From NCBI GenBank assembly GCA_016350165.1, contig CP066225.1:806001-870000 (forward strand): a stretch of DNA of 64,000 nt, given 5' to 3'. Source of the DNA: Planctomycetota bacterium (GTDB taxonomy: Bacteria > Planctomycetota > Phycisphaerae > Phycisphaerales > Phycisphaeraceae). Below the pieces are notes generated by a model. That model worked only from the letters and a program-made list of their open reading frames with translations. It searched no databases and was not told the origin of the DNA. The position numbers were made by a program, and so were the translations under genes. Positions 27,233 to 36,196 of this stretch are shown in pieces (within the stretch, counting starts at the first letter, position 1; each line of letters starts with the position of its first letter).

Positions 27233-29260
27233 TTACTCAGCTTGCTCTGAGGTTTCAGGACGTGAAGATTCAGGTCTTGAAGCATCAGGGCGACGGAGCT
27301 GAGACTGCATGGTCGTCGGTGCACCGATGCGTGTTGGCTCCTGCTCTTCAAGCTTGGTGACTGACTCTGAGATAATTTCGGAATCAGGTCGAGCAGACTC
27401 GATGTCGTTGTCCTTCTGGAAATCGTCAATGCGCTGCTGGAGAGGCGTCTTGTAGAGTTCGATTGGGACATCGATGTAACCTGACTTACAGAGCTTGTAG
27501 ATCGCATCGGAGACCTGTGAGTAGGTGAGGTCGAGGCCGGGTTGATCTTCGAAGTTAGCCTGCTGGTGACCGAGCAGGTAGACGAGCGTGGCAACGGTGC
27601 CGGGGATCTCGTACTGCTTGGCTTGTGATGCCAAATCACGTGCTTTCATTTTGTCTTTCATGCTTGCGATAAGTTCAGCACGTTCACGTGGGGTCATACG
27701 GTAGTAGACGGTTGTGGTGTAAGTTGCCGCTGTATTCAAAACGTTAATTGCGTTTGGATCGACAACTGACTTGTTAGGACGAAGCATGAGGCGGTCATTC
27801 CAGATTGATGCGAAGCCTTTTTCAGAGAGCTTCATTTGGTCATCAAAGAGGACAATGCGTGGGATGCCGTATTCGTGTGTGATGTAGATGAGTGGCTTGT
27901 CGACGCCTTGAATACGGTCGATGAGGAATTTCACTTCCTCATTGCCATCACGGACGACATAGCGGTTGAGGTACTCGTGACCAACGATGGCGATGCTGTT
28001 GTATGCAGCAAGGCGTACCGAACGGACATCGTCATTGAGCAGTTTACCGAGTGCAGCTGCGCCACTTGTTGAATCTGGAAGATATACAAGTAATTCAGCG
28101 GCAAATTGTCTGGCTTTCCAATCACTACCACTCGACATCTCTAACAGATGCTTAGAAGCGAGTTCATCACCGAGCCATGCACCTGCAGATAGAGCGGCAC
28201 GACGCATGTGTGGGATATCGTGATCATAGATGATACGCAGCACTTCAAGCGACATTTTGCCAAGAGCACGCCATGCTTGAACGACGCGTTTTTCTTCTAC
28301 TGGGAATTGTTCGAGAACACGAGCGAGATTCGCAGCTTGTCGTGCTTCAAAACCAGGGCTTACTTCGATGTATGTGCTTTGAATGAGTTCAAGCAACTCA
28401 TCGGTACGATAAGCCCAACGCTGCGGGACGGTGATATCGATGTATGTATCGGTTTTCGCTTCAGCAATATCTTTTGCATCCTTGTAGTCGCCGTATTTTT
28501 CATTGATACGATCAGCGATCATACGTGAACGCGTGAAGCTTGGGACATTCAGGACAAGGCGCAGGTCACGGTTTTTCTTAACTTCCCCACCTGCAATGAC
28601 AACAGCCTGACGACTGAATTCACGACGTTGCTTTTGGTCAGTGAGATCATTGATACTTGGTGGCATGTAGACGGGGCCAACGGCACTGGCTTCAGTTTTG
28701 ATAAAGCGACCGGGGAATTGGACGCCGCCGGGCTTGAGTTCTGTACGCCAAAGACGTCCGCTCTCAACACTGGTCGTGTCGGTGCCTGGGAGTGCAGAAA
28801 CGAGTAAGTCAAAGCGTTGACCTTTCACTGCACCGGGAGGGATCATGCCTTCAACAGCAACGATAGCAGAACCTTTATCACCAAGCATGCGTTCAGGGCT
28901 GAGCCAACCGTAGCCTTTGGAAGGTGTGCCGACACCTTGCTTGCGAAGTTCGTTAATCATGAACTGTTTGAGGTGTTGAGGGATTTGGACGGAACCTGTG
29001 TTCTCCAGGTCAACGACCAAGCTGTAGTTTGAGACGAGCATAGGCGAATAGCCGTCCAAGGTCGCGAGAGAGCCAATCGTACCATGGAGGTATGAGGGGC
29101 CACGGAACTTGGGCATTGGTTTAGCGCCAGGTGCGGCTTTTGGCTTTTCAATTGTGCAGCCAGGTAAACTCAAGCTCATTGCACAGACAGCTGCAATTGA
29201 AAGTGCTGCTACACCCATGCTGACAGTTCTGACAACCTGTTTCTTCATCTTTTTGTTCAT
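27233..29260 (-). CDS. FlgI (P-ring)-like lipoprotein with HEAT-type helical repeats
   Basis: I place the start at ATG 29260 (675 residues): it begins MNKKMKKQVVR, and a hydrophobic segment leads to the lipobox SLPGC with C35. Residues 60-300 resemble FlgI, the flagellar P-ring protein: an SLVVDLENTGS-like start, KGQRFDLLVSALPGTDTTS, LWRTELKPGG, and a later LRLVLNVPSF. Residues 330-460 look like HEAT repeats (HMRRAALSAGAWLGDE, DDVRSVRLAAYNSIAIVG). The C-terminal 60 residues are Pro/Ser/Glu-rich. A lipidated FlgI-like domain fused to HEAT repeats does not match a standard P-ring; it may be a planctomycete variant or an unrelated envelope scaffold. Two flagellin genes lie 14 kb away. Confidence 0.6.
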   Translation of the reverse strand: MNKKMKKQVVRTVSMGVAALSIAAVCAMSLSLPGCTIEKPKAAPGAKPMPKFRGPSYLHGTIGSLATLDGYSPMLVSNYSLVVDLENTGSVQIPQHLKQFMINELRKQGVGTPSKGYGWLSPERMLGDKGSAIVAVEGMIPPGAVKGQRFDLLVSALPGTDTTSVESGRLWRTELKPGGVQFPGRFIKTEASAVGPVYMPPSINDLTDQKQRREFSRQAVVIAGGEVKKNRDLRLVLNVPSFTRSRMIADRINEKYGDYKDAKDIAEAKTDTYIDITVPQRWAYRTDELLELIQSTYIEVSPGFEARQAANLARVLEQFPVEEKRVVQAWRALGKMSLEVLRIIYDHDIPHMRRAALSAGAWLGDELASKHLLEMSSGSDWKARQFAAELLVYLPDSTSGAAALGKLLNDDVRSVRLAAYNSIAIVGHEYLNRYVVRDGNEEVKFLIDRIQGVDKPLIYITHEYGIPRIVLFDDQMKLSEKGFASIWNDRLMLRPNKSVVDPNAINVLNTAATYTTTVYYRMTPRERAELIASMKDKMKARDLASQAKQYEIPGTVATLVYLLGHQQANFEDQPGLDLTYSQVSDAIYKLCKSGYIDVPIELYKTPLQQRIDDFQKDNDIESARPDSEIISESVTKLEEQEPTRIGAPTTMQSQLRRPDASRPESSRPETSEQAE

Positions 29261-29499
29261 CCGATCTCGGCTTCCAGGAGGGATTACACATTTCATAGGA
29301 GCCCAAAGGTAGGACCCGTATTGTCCCTGATCTCGCACATGCCAGTCAAGAACATTTCAATGACCAGCAACCTTTTTGCTCCGCCCCATTCCAACTCTCA
29401 ACCCGTAATGCCCGCACATATCCTACCAAACCCGCCATAAATGTCAGTTTAACCCCCGAACTTGCTCCACAACCCGCCAGTCGTTGCTAAACTAATCAC

Positions 29500-30102
29500 A
29501 TGCCTATGCAAAAAGATATCGAACGCGTGCTCATTACCCGCGAGCAAATCGACCAACGTCTTGATGAACTCGCAACTCAGATTCACGACGACATCCTCGC
29601 CGAGGCCCCCTCATGCCCCGACAATGGCACGCCAATCATCCCTGACATCACTCTTATCCCGATTCTGACAGGCTCCATCATCTTCGTGGCTGACCTGATT
29701 CGGCGTTTGCCTTTGAAGATGCAGATCCGTGTCATGTCTGTGACCTCATACCCCGGTACTTCCACCTCTTCCAAGGGTGCATCCGTCGAAGCGGCCCTGA
29801 CTCGCCTGCCTGAACGTCTTGATGGGCATCATGTGCTGATCATCGATGACATCCTCGACTCTGGTAATACGCTAAAAGTTGTCAAAGAGATCATTGCTAA
29901 GAAAAATCCCACATCCATGCGTTCATGCATGCTTTTACGTAAGCAACGTCCCGAAGCAATGGCTGAAACCTGTGAATACGTCGCTTTCGATATTCCCGAC
30001 GAATTTGTTATAGGCTACGGCCTCGATTATGACGATTATTATCGTAACCTCCCTGAAATCTGTACCCTCAGGCCTGAGGTATACGAAAACGACATCAAGT
30101 AA
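29500..30102 (+). CDS. hpt: Hypoxanthine phosphoribosyltransferase
   Basis: Hpt salvages hypoxanthine or guanine to IMP or GMP. The 200-residue protein has the PRPP-binding motif VLIIDDILDSGNTL (112-125), the ILTGSIIFVADLIRRL segment with the PPi loop, the SYPGTSTSSKG flexible loop and the C-terminal FDIPDEFVIGYGLDY that contacts the purine. The ATG start lacks a clear ribosome site; ATG 29506 is an alternative. The gene is divergent from the FlgI-like gene. Confidence 0.95.
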   Translation: MPMQKDIERVLITREQIDQRLDELATQIHDDILAEAPSCPDNGTPIIPDITLIPILTGSIIFVADLIRRLPLKMQIRVMSVTSYPGTSTSSKGASVEAALTRLPERLDGHHVLIIDDILDSGNTLKVVKEIIAKKNPTSMRSCMLLRKQRPEAMAETCEYVAFDIPDEFVIGYGLDYDDYYRNLPEICTLRPEVYENDIK

Positions 30103-30208
30103 TCACTGCCTCACCTACTCAGACGCACGCAAGTACAAACAGATCTAATACGACTTAATTTTTCTCACGCGCAGAAATGCAATCTCGTCAAACAGGAGCA
30201 GCGGCACC

Positions 30209-30868
30209 ATGTTCCTCACATCAACGACAACTCAATCACCCAAACTACCTCGCACTTCAAATTGTGCTGAGAACCCATCCTCTTCACGCCCTACCCCATC
30301 GCTGCACTATGCCGACGACGGGCTCACCCCTGAGATTGAAACCACCATCCGTCCCGGTGCCATGATCCCACCCGACGTCCTCCAGCCCGGCGAGACCATC
30401 ATTCTCCTGATCAAGCCCTCACTGCTCTATGTCGTTCTCGCACCGCTACGCACACTCACTATCTTCCTGATCATTACGCTCGTCGCACTCGCAGCCAATA
30501 ACTATATCTATCAATTTTACGATAGCAGCGACATTGCCTTCCTTGGCTTCATCGCTATCGGTGCTCGCATCTTTTGGCAATTCGTTGAATGGCTTTCTCG
30601 CACATACATCCTCACCGACCAACGCCTCATACGCATCAAAGGCGTCACCAATGTTTCTGTTTATGAAACACCTCTCTCAAACATTCAACAAACTGAAGTC
30701 ATCCGTTCAATACGCGAACAACTTACAGGTCTCGGCACACTTGCTTTTTCCACTGCAGGCACAGGCTACATAGATGCATATTGGGTGATGATTAACAACC
30801 CTTATGAAGTGCAAAATACAATCATCAAAACGATCAACCGTTACGGCGGCCGCAATTCCAAAACATAA
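30209..30868 (+). CDS. Membrane protein with bacterial PH domain (YdbT/DUF304 type)
   Basis: The 219-residue protein has a Ser/Thr/Pro-rich N-terminus (1-50), two membrane helices (about 70-92 and 104-122) and a C-terminal bPH_2 domain with TYILTDQRLIRIKGV and SVYETPLSNIQQTEV, which are characteristic of this family. Family members are small membrane proteins of unknown precise role. AGGAG lies 10 bases before ATG. It begins 107 bp after hpt and may be cotranscribed, though no functional link is apparent. Confidence 0.75.
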   Translation: MFLTSTTTQSPKLPRTSNCAENPSSSRPTPSLHYADDGLTPEIETTIRPGAMIPPDVLQPGETIILLIKPSLLYVVLAPLRTLTIFLIITLVALAANNYIYQFYDSSDIAFLGFIAIGARIFWQFVEWLSRTYILTDQRLIRIKGVTNVSVYETPLSNIQQTEVIRSIREQLTGLGTLAFSTAGTGYIDAYWVMINNPYEVQNTIIKTINRYGGRNSKT

Positions 30869-31124
30869 AACCATCTTTTTATTTAATAAAACTCATACAC
30901 TAAAAATACTTTGTCCATGCAATATGACGGACTCCTATCAAAATCATTTCACTATCTTTCGCATAGATTAAATAAAATTTTTCACGTCTATTTTTTAACA
31001 AAACGTTTATTAAAAATACCTTATTTCGCACTTGTAATCCCCTCCACAATTCGATAAATTGCCCGTGGCAATCATTTATACATGTATCATAATTTTTCAC
31101 TTCTCCTTATTCCGGAGGGACAAA

Positions 31125-32369
31125 ATGAATAATTTTTCTACAGCAGCGATTGCGCTCGCATTTGTTACAACATCCGTAATGAGTTCGAATCTCTTCGCAT
31201 CAACTGCAAGAGAAACCAATCTCAATTTACCTGGCATTAAACACGCTGACCTTTTTGGCACTGATGTTTCACTCAATAGCACCATGACCGTCATTGGCGC
31301 GCCCGGTCGTTCATATCCTGACTTCGAATCAGGCACAGCTTTCATCTTTGACATGAAAGGCAACTACGTTAAAAACCTTCGCGCAAACGATTCATACTCA
31401 GTCAGCAATTTCGGTGAAGCGATTGCTATAAACGATCAACACATCGTTGTCGGCGCACCAATGACTGAAGATCATATGTCGTTTCCCGGTGCAGTTTATG
31501 TCTTCGATACGCAAGGCATTCAAAAGCGCAAACTCACAGCATCTGACAAAGATTCACACGCACAATTTGGTGCTGCAGTTGACCTCTACAACAACCATGT
31601 AATCGTCGGTTCACCCTTTAAAGAAGTAAACGATGAAACATGGGCAGGCGCTGCATACATCTACGACGTAAACACCGGCCAACAAAAATTTAGAATCACT
31701 GCAGATGATTACAACGAAACTGATCACTTCGGCAACGCAGTCGCAATCTCTTCTAACACCGCACTCATTGGTGCATACAGCCACGAACACAGAGGCGATG
31801 ACTCCGGTGCTGCATATCTGTTCGACATGCAAACAGGCAAACAGGAAAAACTCATTCCAACTGACAATCTGGAAGATGATCAATTCGGCTACTCTGTTGC
31901 TCTCTCCGAAGAATACGCTCTCATCGGCGCCCCCGGTGCTGATATCAATGACGAAGACGATGCAGGCTCTGTTTATGTCTACGATCATCAAGGTACATTC
32001 ATCAACAAGCTCATAGCTGACGATGGCGACTTCATCGACCACTTCGGCTACTCCGTTGCAATCTCAGGCGACACCGCAATCATTGGTGCATATTTTGATG
32101 ACAACGAATTTCTATTCCAGCACGGCTCCGCTTATCTCTTCGACATTCCTTCAGGCAAGCAAATTCGCAAAATTGTCAGCAAGGATGAGAGTGCAAGTTT
32201 CTTCGGCCGCGCTGTAGACATCCATGGTGAAAACTTCGTCATCGGCAGCACTAACAGCAGTGCTGACGATACCATCTTCTCCTCTTATCTATACACAGTC
32301 CCCGAGCCAACCTCCCTCGCCCTGCTCTCTCTCAGCTCACTCGTACTACTCACACGCAAACGCCATTAA
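31125..32369 (+). CDS. Secreted FG-GAP beta-propeller protein with PEP-CTERM signal
   Basis: The start is ATG 31125, with GGAGG seven bases upstream, giving 414 residues. It has a signal peptide (residues 1-26), then about seven propeller repeats of the form F-G-x-A-V-A-I then V-I-G-A-P then G-A-A-Y-I-Y-D, about 50 residues each. The last 23 residues are a PEP-CTERM signal: VPEPTSLALL, a hydrophobic helix, and RKRH. PEP-CTERM proteins are processed by an exosortase (not in this window) and delivered to the cell surface or matrix. The next gene encodes a related protein with an almost identical tail. Confidence 0.85.
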   Translation: MNNFSTAAIALAFVTTSVMSSNLFASTARETNLNLPGIKHADLFGTDVSLNSTMTVIGAPGRSYPDFESGTAFIFDMKGNYVKNLRANDSYSVSNFGEAIAINDQHIVVGAPMTEDHMSFPGAVYVFDTQGIQKRKLTASDKDSHAQFGAAVDLYNNHVIVGSPFKEVNDETWAGAAYIYDVNTGQQKFRITADDYNETDHFGNAVAISSNTALIGAYSHEHRGDDSGAAYLFDMQTGKQEKLIPTDNLEDDQFGYSVALSEEYALIGAPGADINDEDDAGSVYVYDHQGTFINKLIADDGDFIDHFGYSVAISGDTAIIGAYFDDNEFLFQHGSAYLFDIPSGKQIRKIVSKDESASFFGRAVDIHGENFVIGSTNSSADDTIFSSYLYTVPEPTSLALLSLSSLVLLTRKRH

Positions 32370-32389
32370 CTTTCGAATAACACACAAAC

Positions 32390-32416
32390 AAAGCCAGCCT
32401 CACCCGCTGGCTTTTT
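32390..32416 (+). terminator. Intrinsic terminator after the first PEP-CTERM gene
   Basis: AAAGCCAGC/GCTGGCTTT stem with loop CTCACCC, followed by T residues. Confidence 0.8.
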
Positions 32417-32610
32417 AATTTGCCTACCATGCACGCGTGCACTCTCCAACTTAACAACGAATTAACATGACCCACTATTTACAGGCATCAAACACTAAAA
32501 TAGTACTGACATCATTCAATTTATGGCTTACAATTCAAGCATCAATTCTTTCTTGATGCAGTTCTGCATTGATTCATGGCTCATAAAAATTCTATCTTCG
32601 GGAGAGCATT

Positions 32611-33777
32611 ATGCCTGTATGCAATACTCGCGTTTTCACCATTTTGTTAGCGTTACTCACATTCACATCCAGCCTGCATGCCGTGCAAATCCTCGAACCT
32701 GAACCCGATGAGCGTCATTGGGCTTTCGGGCTTTCATCTCAAATCATTGACGATACAGCAATCTTCTACAACGACTTCCGTCTGTATTCCTACGACCTGA
32801 ACACAGGTAACAGAAATTTTCATTTCGTGAACAATGAATATAACACTGACGGATTTGTTCGAGTTGCGAGTCATAACAATTACACAATCGCGACAAATTC
32901 ATTCGACAGTAATACAATTCCTACTGCAACGATCTTCAACACACATACCGGCGAAGTCATCAAATCTCTTACGCCTGAAATAGCGCCACTTTTCAGTACC
33001 GGCGGCTATGCTTTGGATGTCCACAACACAACCGCAATCCGTGGTAATTACAACGACGACGAATTCGGTGAAGGTGCAGGTGCTGCCTACATCATGGATT
33101 TCTCTGATCCAAACAACATCACTGAATTCAAAATCACCCCATCTGATGCAACTCAAAAAACTGGCTTTGGTAGAGCAGTTGCAATCAAAGATCATTACGC
33201 TGTTGTCAGCACCAAATATTCAGAAGTGTACATCTATAATTTTGCAGACCCTGACAACATTATTGAAACTAAAATTAATAACACCATACTAACTGGTGGA
33301 TGGTTTGGCCGTGATATCGACATATCAGGTGACACTGCGATCGTCGCAGCACCACACATCTCTGGCGAGCTTGGAGGTGTTGGCTTGTTTGATATCACAA
33401 CTGGCGATCAAATCGACGAGCTGCTCCTGCTTTCAGATTCATGGGAGTTTGGTAACAACGTTGCAATCCATGGCAACTACGCTCTAGTTACTGGTCCAAA
33501 CGATTCTCTAGGACGAAGCACTGTCCAACTCATTGACCTCTCCACCAAAACGCTCCTGCACACATTTAATACTGAAGCTGGAAGAATATTCCATGATTTC
33601 ACTCTTAGCGATGAACACATTTTATTATCAAGTGCACTTAATCCTCATTTCGCATTATTAGATGACGACAGTAAAACATTTCACTACAGGCTAAGCGAAA
33701 TCATTCCCGAACCAACTTCCCTCGCCTTACTCTCTCTAAGCTCACTCGTGTTACTCACACGCAAACGTTCCAACTAA
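32611..33777 (+). CDS. Second secreted beta-propeller protein with PEP-CTERM signal
   Basis: The 388-residue protein has a signal peptide (1-26, ending SLHA), degenerate propeller repeats (SGDTAIVAAPH, VAIHGNYALVTGP, VAIKDHYAVVS) and the C-terminal PEP-CTERM sequence IPEPTSLALL with RKRSN at the end. The repeats are less regular than in the gene upstream, and the region around residues 60-110 is divergent. GGGAG lies about 7 bases before ATG. It has its own 240-bp upstream region after a terminator, so it is probably a separate transcription unit. Confidence 0.8.
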   Translation: MPVCNTRVFTILLALLTFTSSLHAVQILEPEPDERHWAFGLSSQIIDDTAIFYNDFRLYSYDLNTGNRNFHFVNNEYNTDGFVRVASHNNYTIATNSFDSNTIPTATIFNTHTGEVIKSLTPEIAPLFSTGGYALDVHNTTAIRGNYNDDEFGEGAGAAYIMDFSDPNNITEFKITPSDATQKTGFGRAVAIKDHYAVVSTKYSEVYIYNFADPDNIIETKINNTILTGGWFGRDIDISGDTAIVAAPHISGELGGVGLFDITTGDQIDELLLLSDSWEFGNNVAIHGNYALVTGPNDSLGRSTVQLIDLSTKTLLHTFNTEAGRIFHDFTLSDEHILLSSALNPHFALLDDDSKTFHYRLSEIIPEPTSLALLSLSSLVLLTRKRSN

Positions 33778-33794
33778 TCATAAAATGGATAAAT

Positions 33795-33827
33795 AAAAAC
33801 GTCGCAGACTTAACCTGCGACGTTTTT
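33795..33827. terminator. Bidirectional terminator between convergent genes
   Basis: AAAAACGTCGCAG/CTGCGACGTTTTT is symmetric, so it gives a T-tract in both directions; it serves the PEP-CTERM gene and the sulfatase. Confidence 0.85.
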
Positions 33828-33847
33828 ACATCTACATAAAACTAAGA

Positions 33848-35479
33848 TCATTTCTTAGCTCTAGCCTTATTCTCTGCAACCAACTTCCTTCTCAGTGCAT
33901 GAGCTTCTTCATACCATTTCTTGGAAAGTGCTTTATTCTCCGCAGAAACGTCTTCAAAATCCTTCCTGCCGTATCGCTGATAACTCGCAAACTCAATCGT
34001 TCCGCCTGTATGACGCGGGTCGTTCGTCTTCACTAAATACCCCGTCAATTTTCCAGACAGTTCCTGCTTGATTGATGCGTATTCAGGATCATCTGCAAGG
34101 TTGTTCCATTCCCAAGGGTCTGCCTCAAGATCATATAATTCCTCAGCAGGACGTGGTCCCCATGCATGATAAACATACTTCTTTTCTGTCGGATGCTCTC
34201 GCATCATGCCACCATAGACATCAGCTTTTTTATCCTGTACTTGCTCAGGACTATCAGCCTTCTTCATCGCCCAGATATAACCGCCCTCAACAGGGAAACG
34301 ATACGTGCCAGGCTCTGCATAGTTTCTGATATAGTGATACTTGCCCTGCGTAATTGAACGGATCGGGAACGGCTTGTTATGTTTCTCTAAACCCGTCACA
34401 ACAAACTCACGTGTCGGATCGACCTTGCCTTCTTCATCAGACAAAAGAATATTTGCAAACGATTGCCGAGTCATCGGCTGCTCTTTTGATTGCTCAACCT
34501 CGGCTAACTCCAAGATAGTCGGCGCAATATCTGCAAGCGAAATCGGATCTTCAATCACACGTCCACCTTTAAACTTCGCTGGATAATACACAACAAACGG
34601 CTCACGAGTCGAAACGTCATAACATTGCGACTTCGCACCAGCGAACGGCATACCGTTATCGCCAGTAATAATAATCACTGTATTTTCCAACTCACCCGCT
34701 TCACGCAGCACCTCAATCATCTCACCGATTTTTGCATCAAACCATTCAATCTCATAGTAGTAATCAGCCATATCTGATCGAACGCCCGGCGTATCCGGCA
34801 GAAAACCCGGCACCTCAATCTTATCTAGGTCATAACCATTCTCTAAACCAATCCCCGGCTTATACGGCCGATGCGGTTCAATACAACCAAAGAAAAAAGA
34901 GAACGGCTGACCATCATTCTTATCTTTCAAAAAGTCCTTAAAATTCGCAACATAATCATTCCGTTCTACAAACTTCGGAGCATCCAATTTCTTGTGGTTG
35001 TACACGACTCCGCCCGGATCAAACGTACCACCCTTCGCATTAAATCGGCCCGGCCCCCATGCCTTCCCCGTATACCCTGTGTAATAACCTGCATCCCATA
35101 GCAACTTCTGAAACGTAGGTATCTCTTTTGGGAAACTGGAAAACAGAATTGCACCTTCACGCAACTCATAAAAATTACGGCCAGTCAATAACGCTGCTCG
35201 TGATGGAGCACATGACGATGCAGAACAATGTGCATTAGTAAACGCGACCCCCTCGCGCGCCAACTTGTCATACACAGGTGTTCTCGCTGCAGGATCACCA
35301 GCAAAACCAGTACTGATCATCGACTGGTCATCAGAAACACAAATCAAAAAGTTCAACTGATCAGAAGCTGCATAAGCTTTAGCCTGCCCAAGAACCATCG
35401 GCCCAGCAAGCATTGCTCCTGCCATCAAACACTTAGTCTTATCACCGACGCTAAACAAATTTCGACTAACACTCTTCAC
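33848..35479 (-). CDS. Secreted S1-family sulfatase
   Basis: The 543-residue protein begins with a signal peptide (about 1-38, ending AYA) and has the sulfatase core. D50-D51 in CVSDDQS are the first metal ligands. The formylglycine motif CAPSR lies at 90-94, where C90 is converted to formylglycine, and ITGDNGMPF carries later ligands. The downstream YDLEADPWEWNNLADDPEY is typical of S1_8-like enzymes acting on polysaccharide sulfate esters. The start is GTG 35479, with AGGA seven bases upstream. The substrate cannot be read from sequence; the polysaccharide genes at the end of the window fit a glycan-degrading lifestyle. Confidence 0.92.
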   Translation of the reverse strand: MKSVSRNLFSVGDKTKCLMAGAMLAGPMVLGQAKAYAASDQLNFLICVSDDQSMISTGFAGDPAARTPVYDKLAREGVAFTNAHCSASSCAPSRAALLTGRNFYELREGAILFSSFPKEIPTFQKLLWDAGYYTGYTGKAWGPGRFNAKGGTFDPGGVVYNHKKLDAPKFVERNDYVANFKDFLKDKNDGQPFSFFFGCIEPHRPYKPGIGLENGYDLDKIEVPGFLPDTPGVRSDMADYYYEIEWFDAKIGEMIEVLREAGELENTVIIITGDNGMPFAGAKSQCYDVSTREPFVVYYPAKFKGGRVIEDPISLADIAPTILELAEVEQSKEQPMTRQSFANILLSDEEGKVDPTREFVVTGLEKHNKPFPIRSITQGKYHYIRNYAEPGTYRFPVEGGYIWAMKKADSPEQVQDKKADVYGGMMREHPTEKKYVYHAWGPRPAEELYDLEADPWEWNNLADDPEYASIKQELSGKLTGYLVKTNDPRHTGGTIEFASYQRYGRKDFEDVSAENKALSKKWYEEAHALRRKLVAENKARAKK

Positions 35480-36196
35480 CTGTTCATCCTTAATCTTAAT
35501 TACACTTAATCAGCATATCACAGTTATCAATTTCGCCAATATCTCCAACCAATCCCATTGGCAACCCTTTGTAATAAGCCACAATATAGATCAGATACGC
35601 TTATTTTTATTAAATAGCATTTTTGCTATATCATAATATAAACCATCATACTCACAAAATCCACCATTACCAGCTAAATCTCCACAATCACACCCCCCAC
35701 AGGTCATAGCTGCCAGATACGCCAAACCATCACTCAGTAAAACCTTTTAATCTATCCTGCAATTTCTCGATTCAAGTGTTGCTAATCATTGATTAGACGC
35801 AAACAAACTTTGACTGTATTTCGAGCTGAGCTACGGCAACATTCACCGGCACAACAATCAATCAACTCACATAACTTCACACCAAACATGCAAAACACAT
35901 GCCACAAATTCACAAAACACACCGCGCGCACAAAAGTGCATTTCACCCTATTTTTACTGCAAAAAACTGACCATTTCTGACCATTTTCAAACCATTACGA
36001 ACCATTCTTTACACGTTTCGCGCCGTTTCTGGCCATTCTTTGCTACGGGTAAACCAACGAACAATTTTTTTCGTGCGCGCTAATCTCATTTTTATACCAA
36101 ATACAAAATTACTGCCCTGCCCTATCATCAAATTCGCCTATGAAAAAAGGCTGACCATCACGGTCAGCCTCATCAATTTCCTTATTCATCATACCA
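35480..36196. other. 717-bp AT-rich intergenic region without gene
   Basis: It contains a CTAA-N7-TTAG palindrome (35782-35796) and the second array of ACCATTTC-like repeats (35924-36080). I see no open frame that I would call a gene and no RNA gene. Confidence 0.5.
35924..36080. repeat. Array of ACCATTTC-like repeats between GTGCGCAC-type boxes, copy 2
   Basis: GCGCGCAC (35924-35931) and GTGCGCGC (36073-36080) bracket TGACCATTTC, TGACCATTTT, AAACCATTAC, GAACCATTCT and more degenerate copies (35967-36041) at about 10-11-bp steps. The overall length (about 157 bp) and layout match copy 1 at 22229. Confidence 0.6.

Noticed and set aside
31611-32042. 143-codon minus-strand frame inside the first PEP-CTERM gene
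   Set aside because: It is antisense to regular propeller repeats, which open the opposite strand; there is no start signal.
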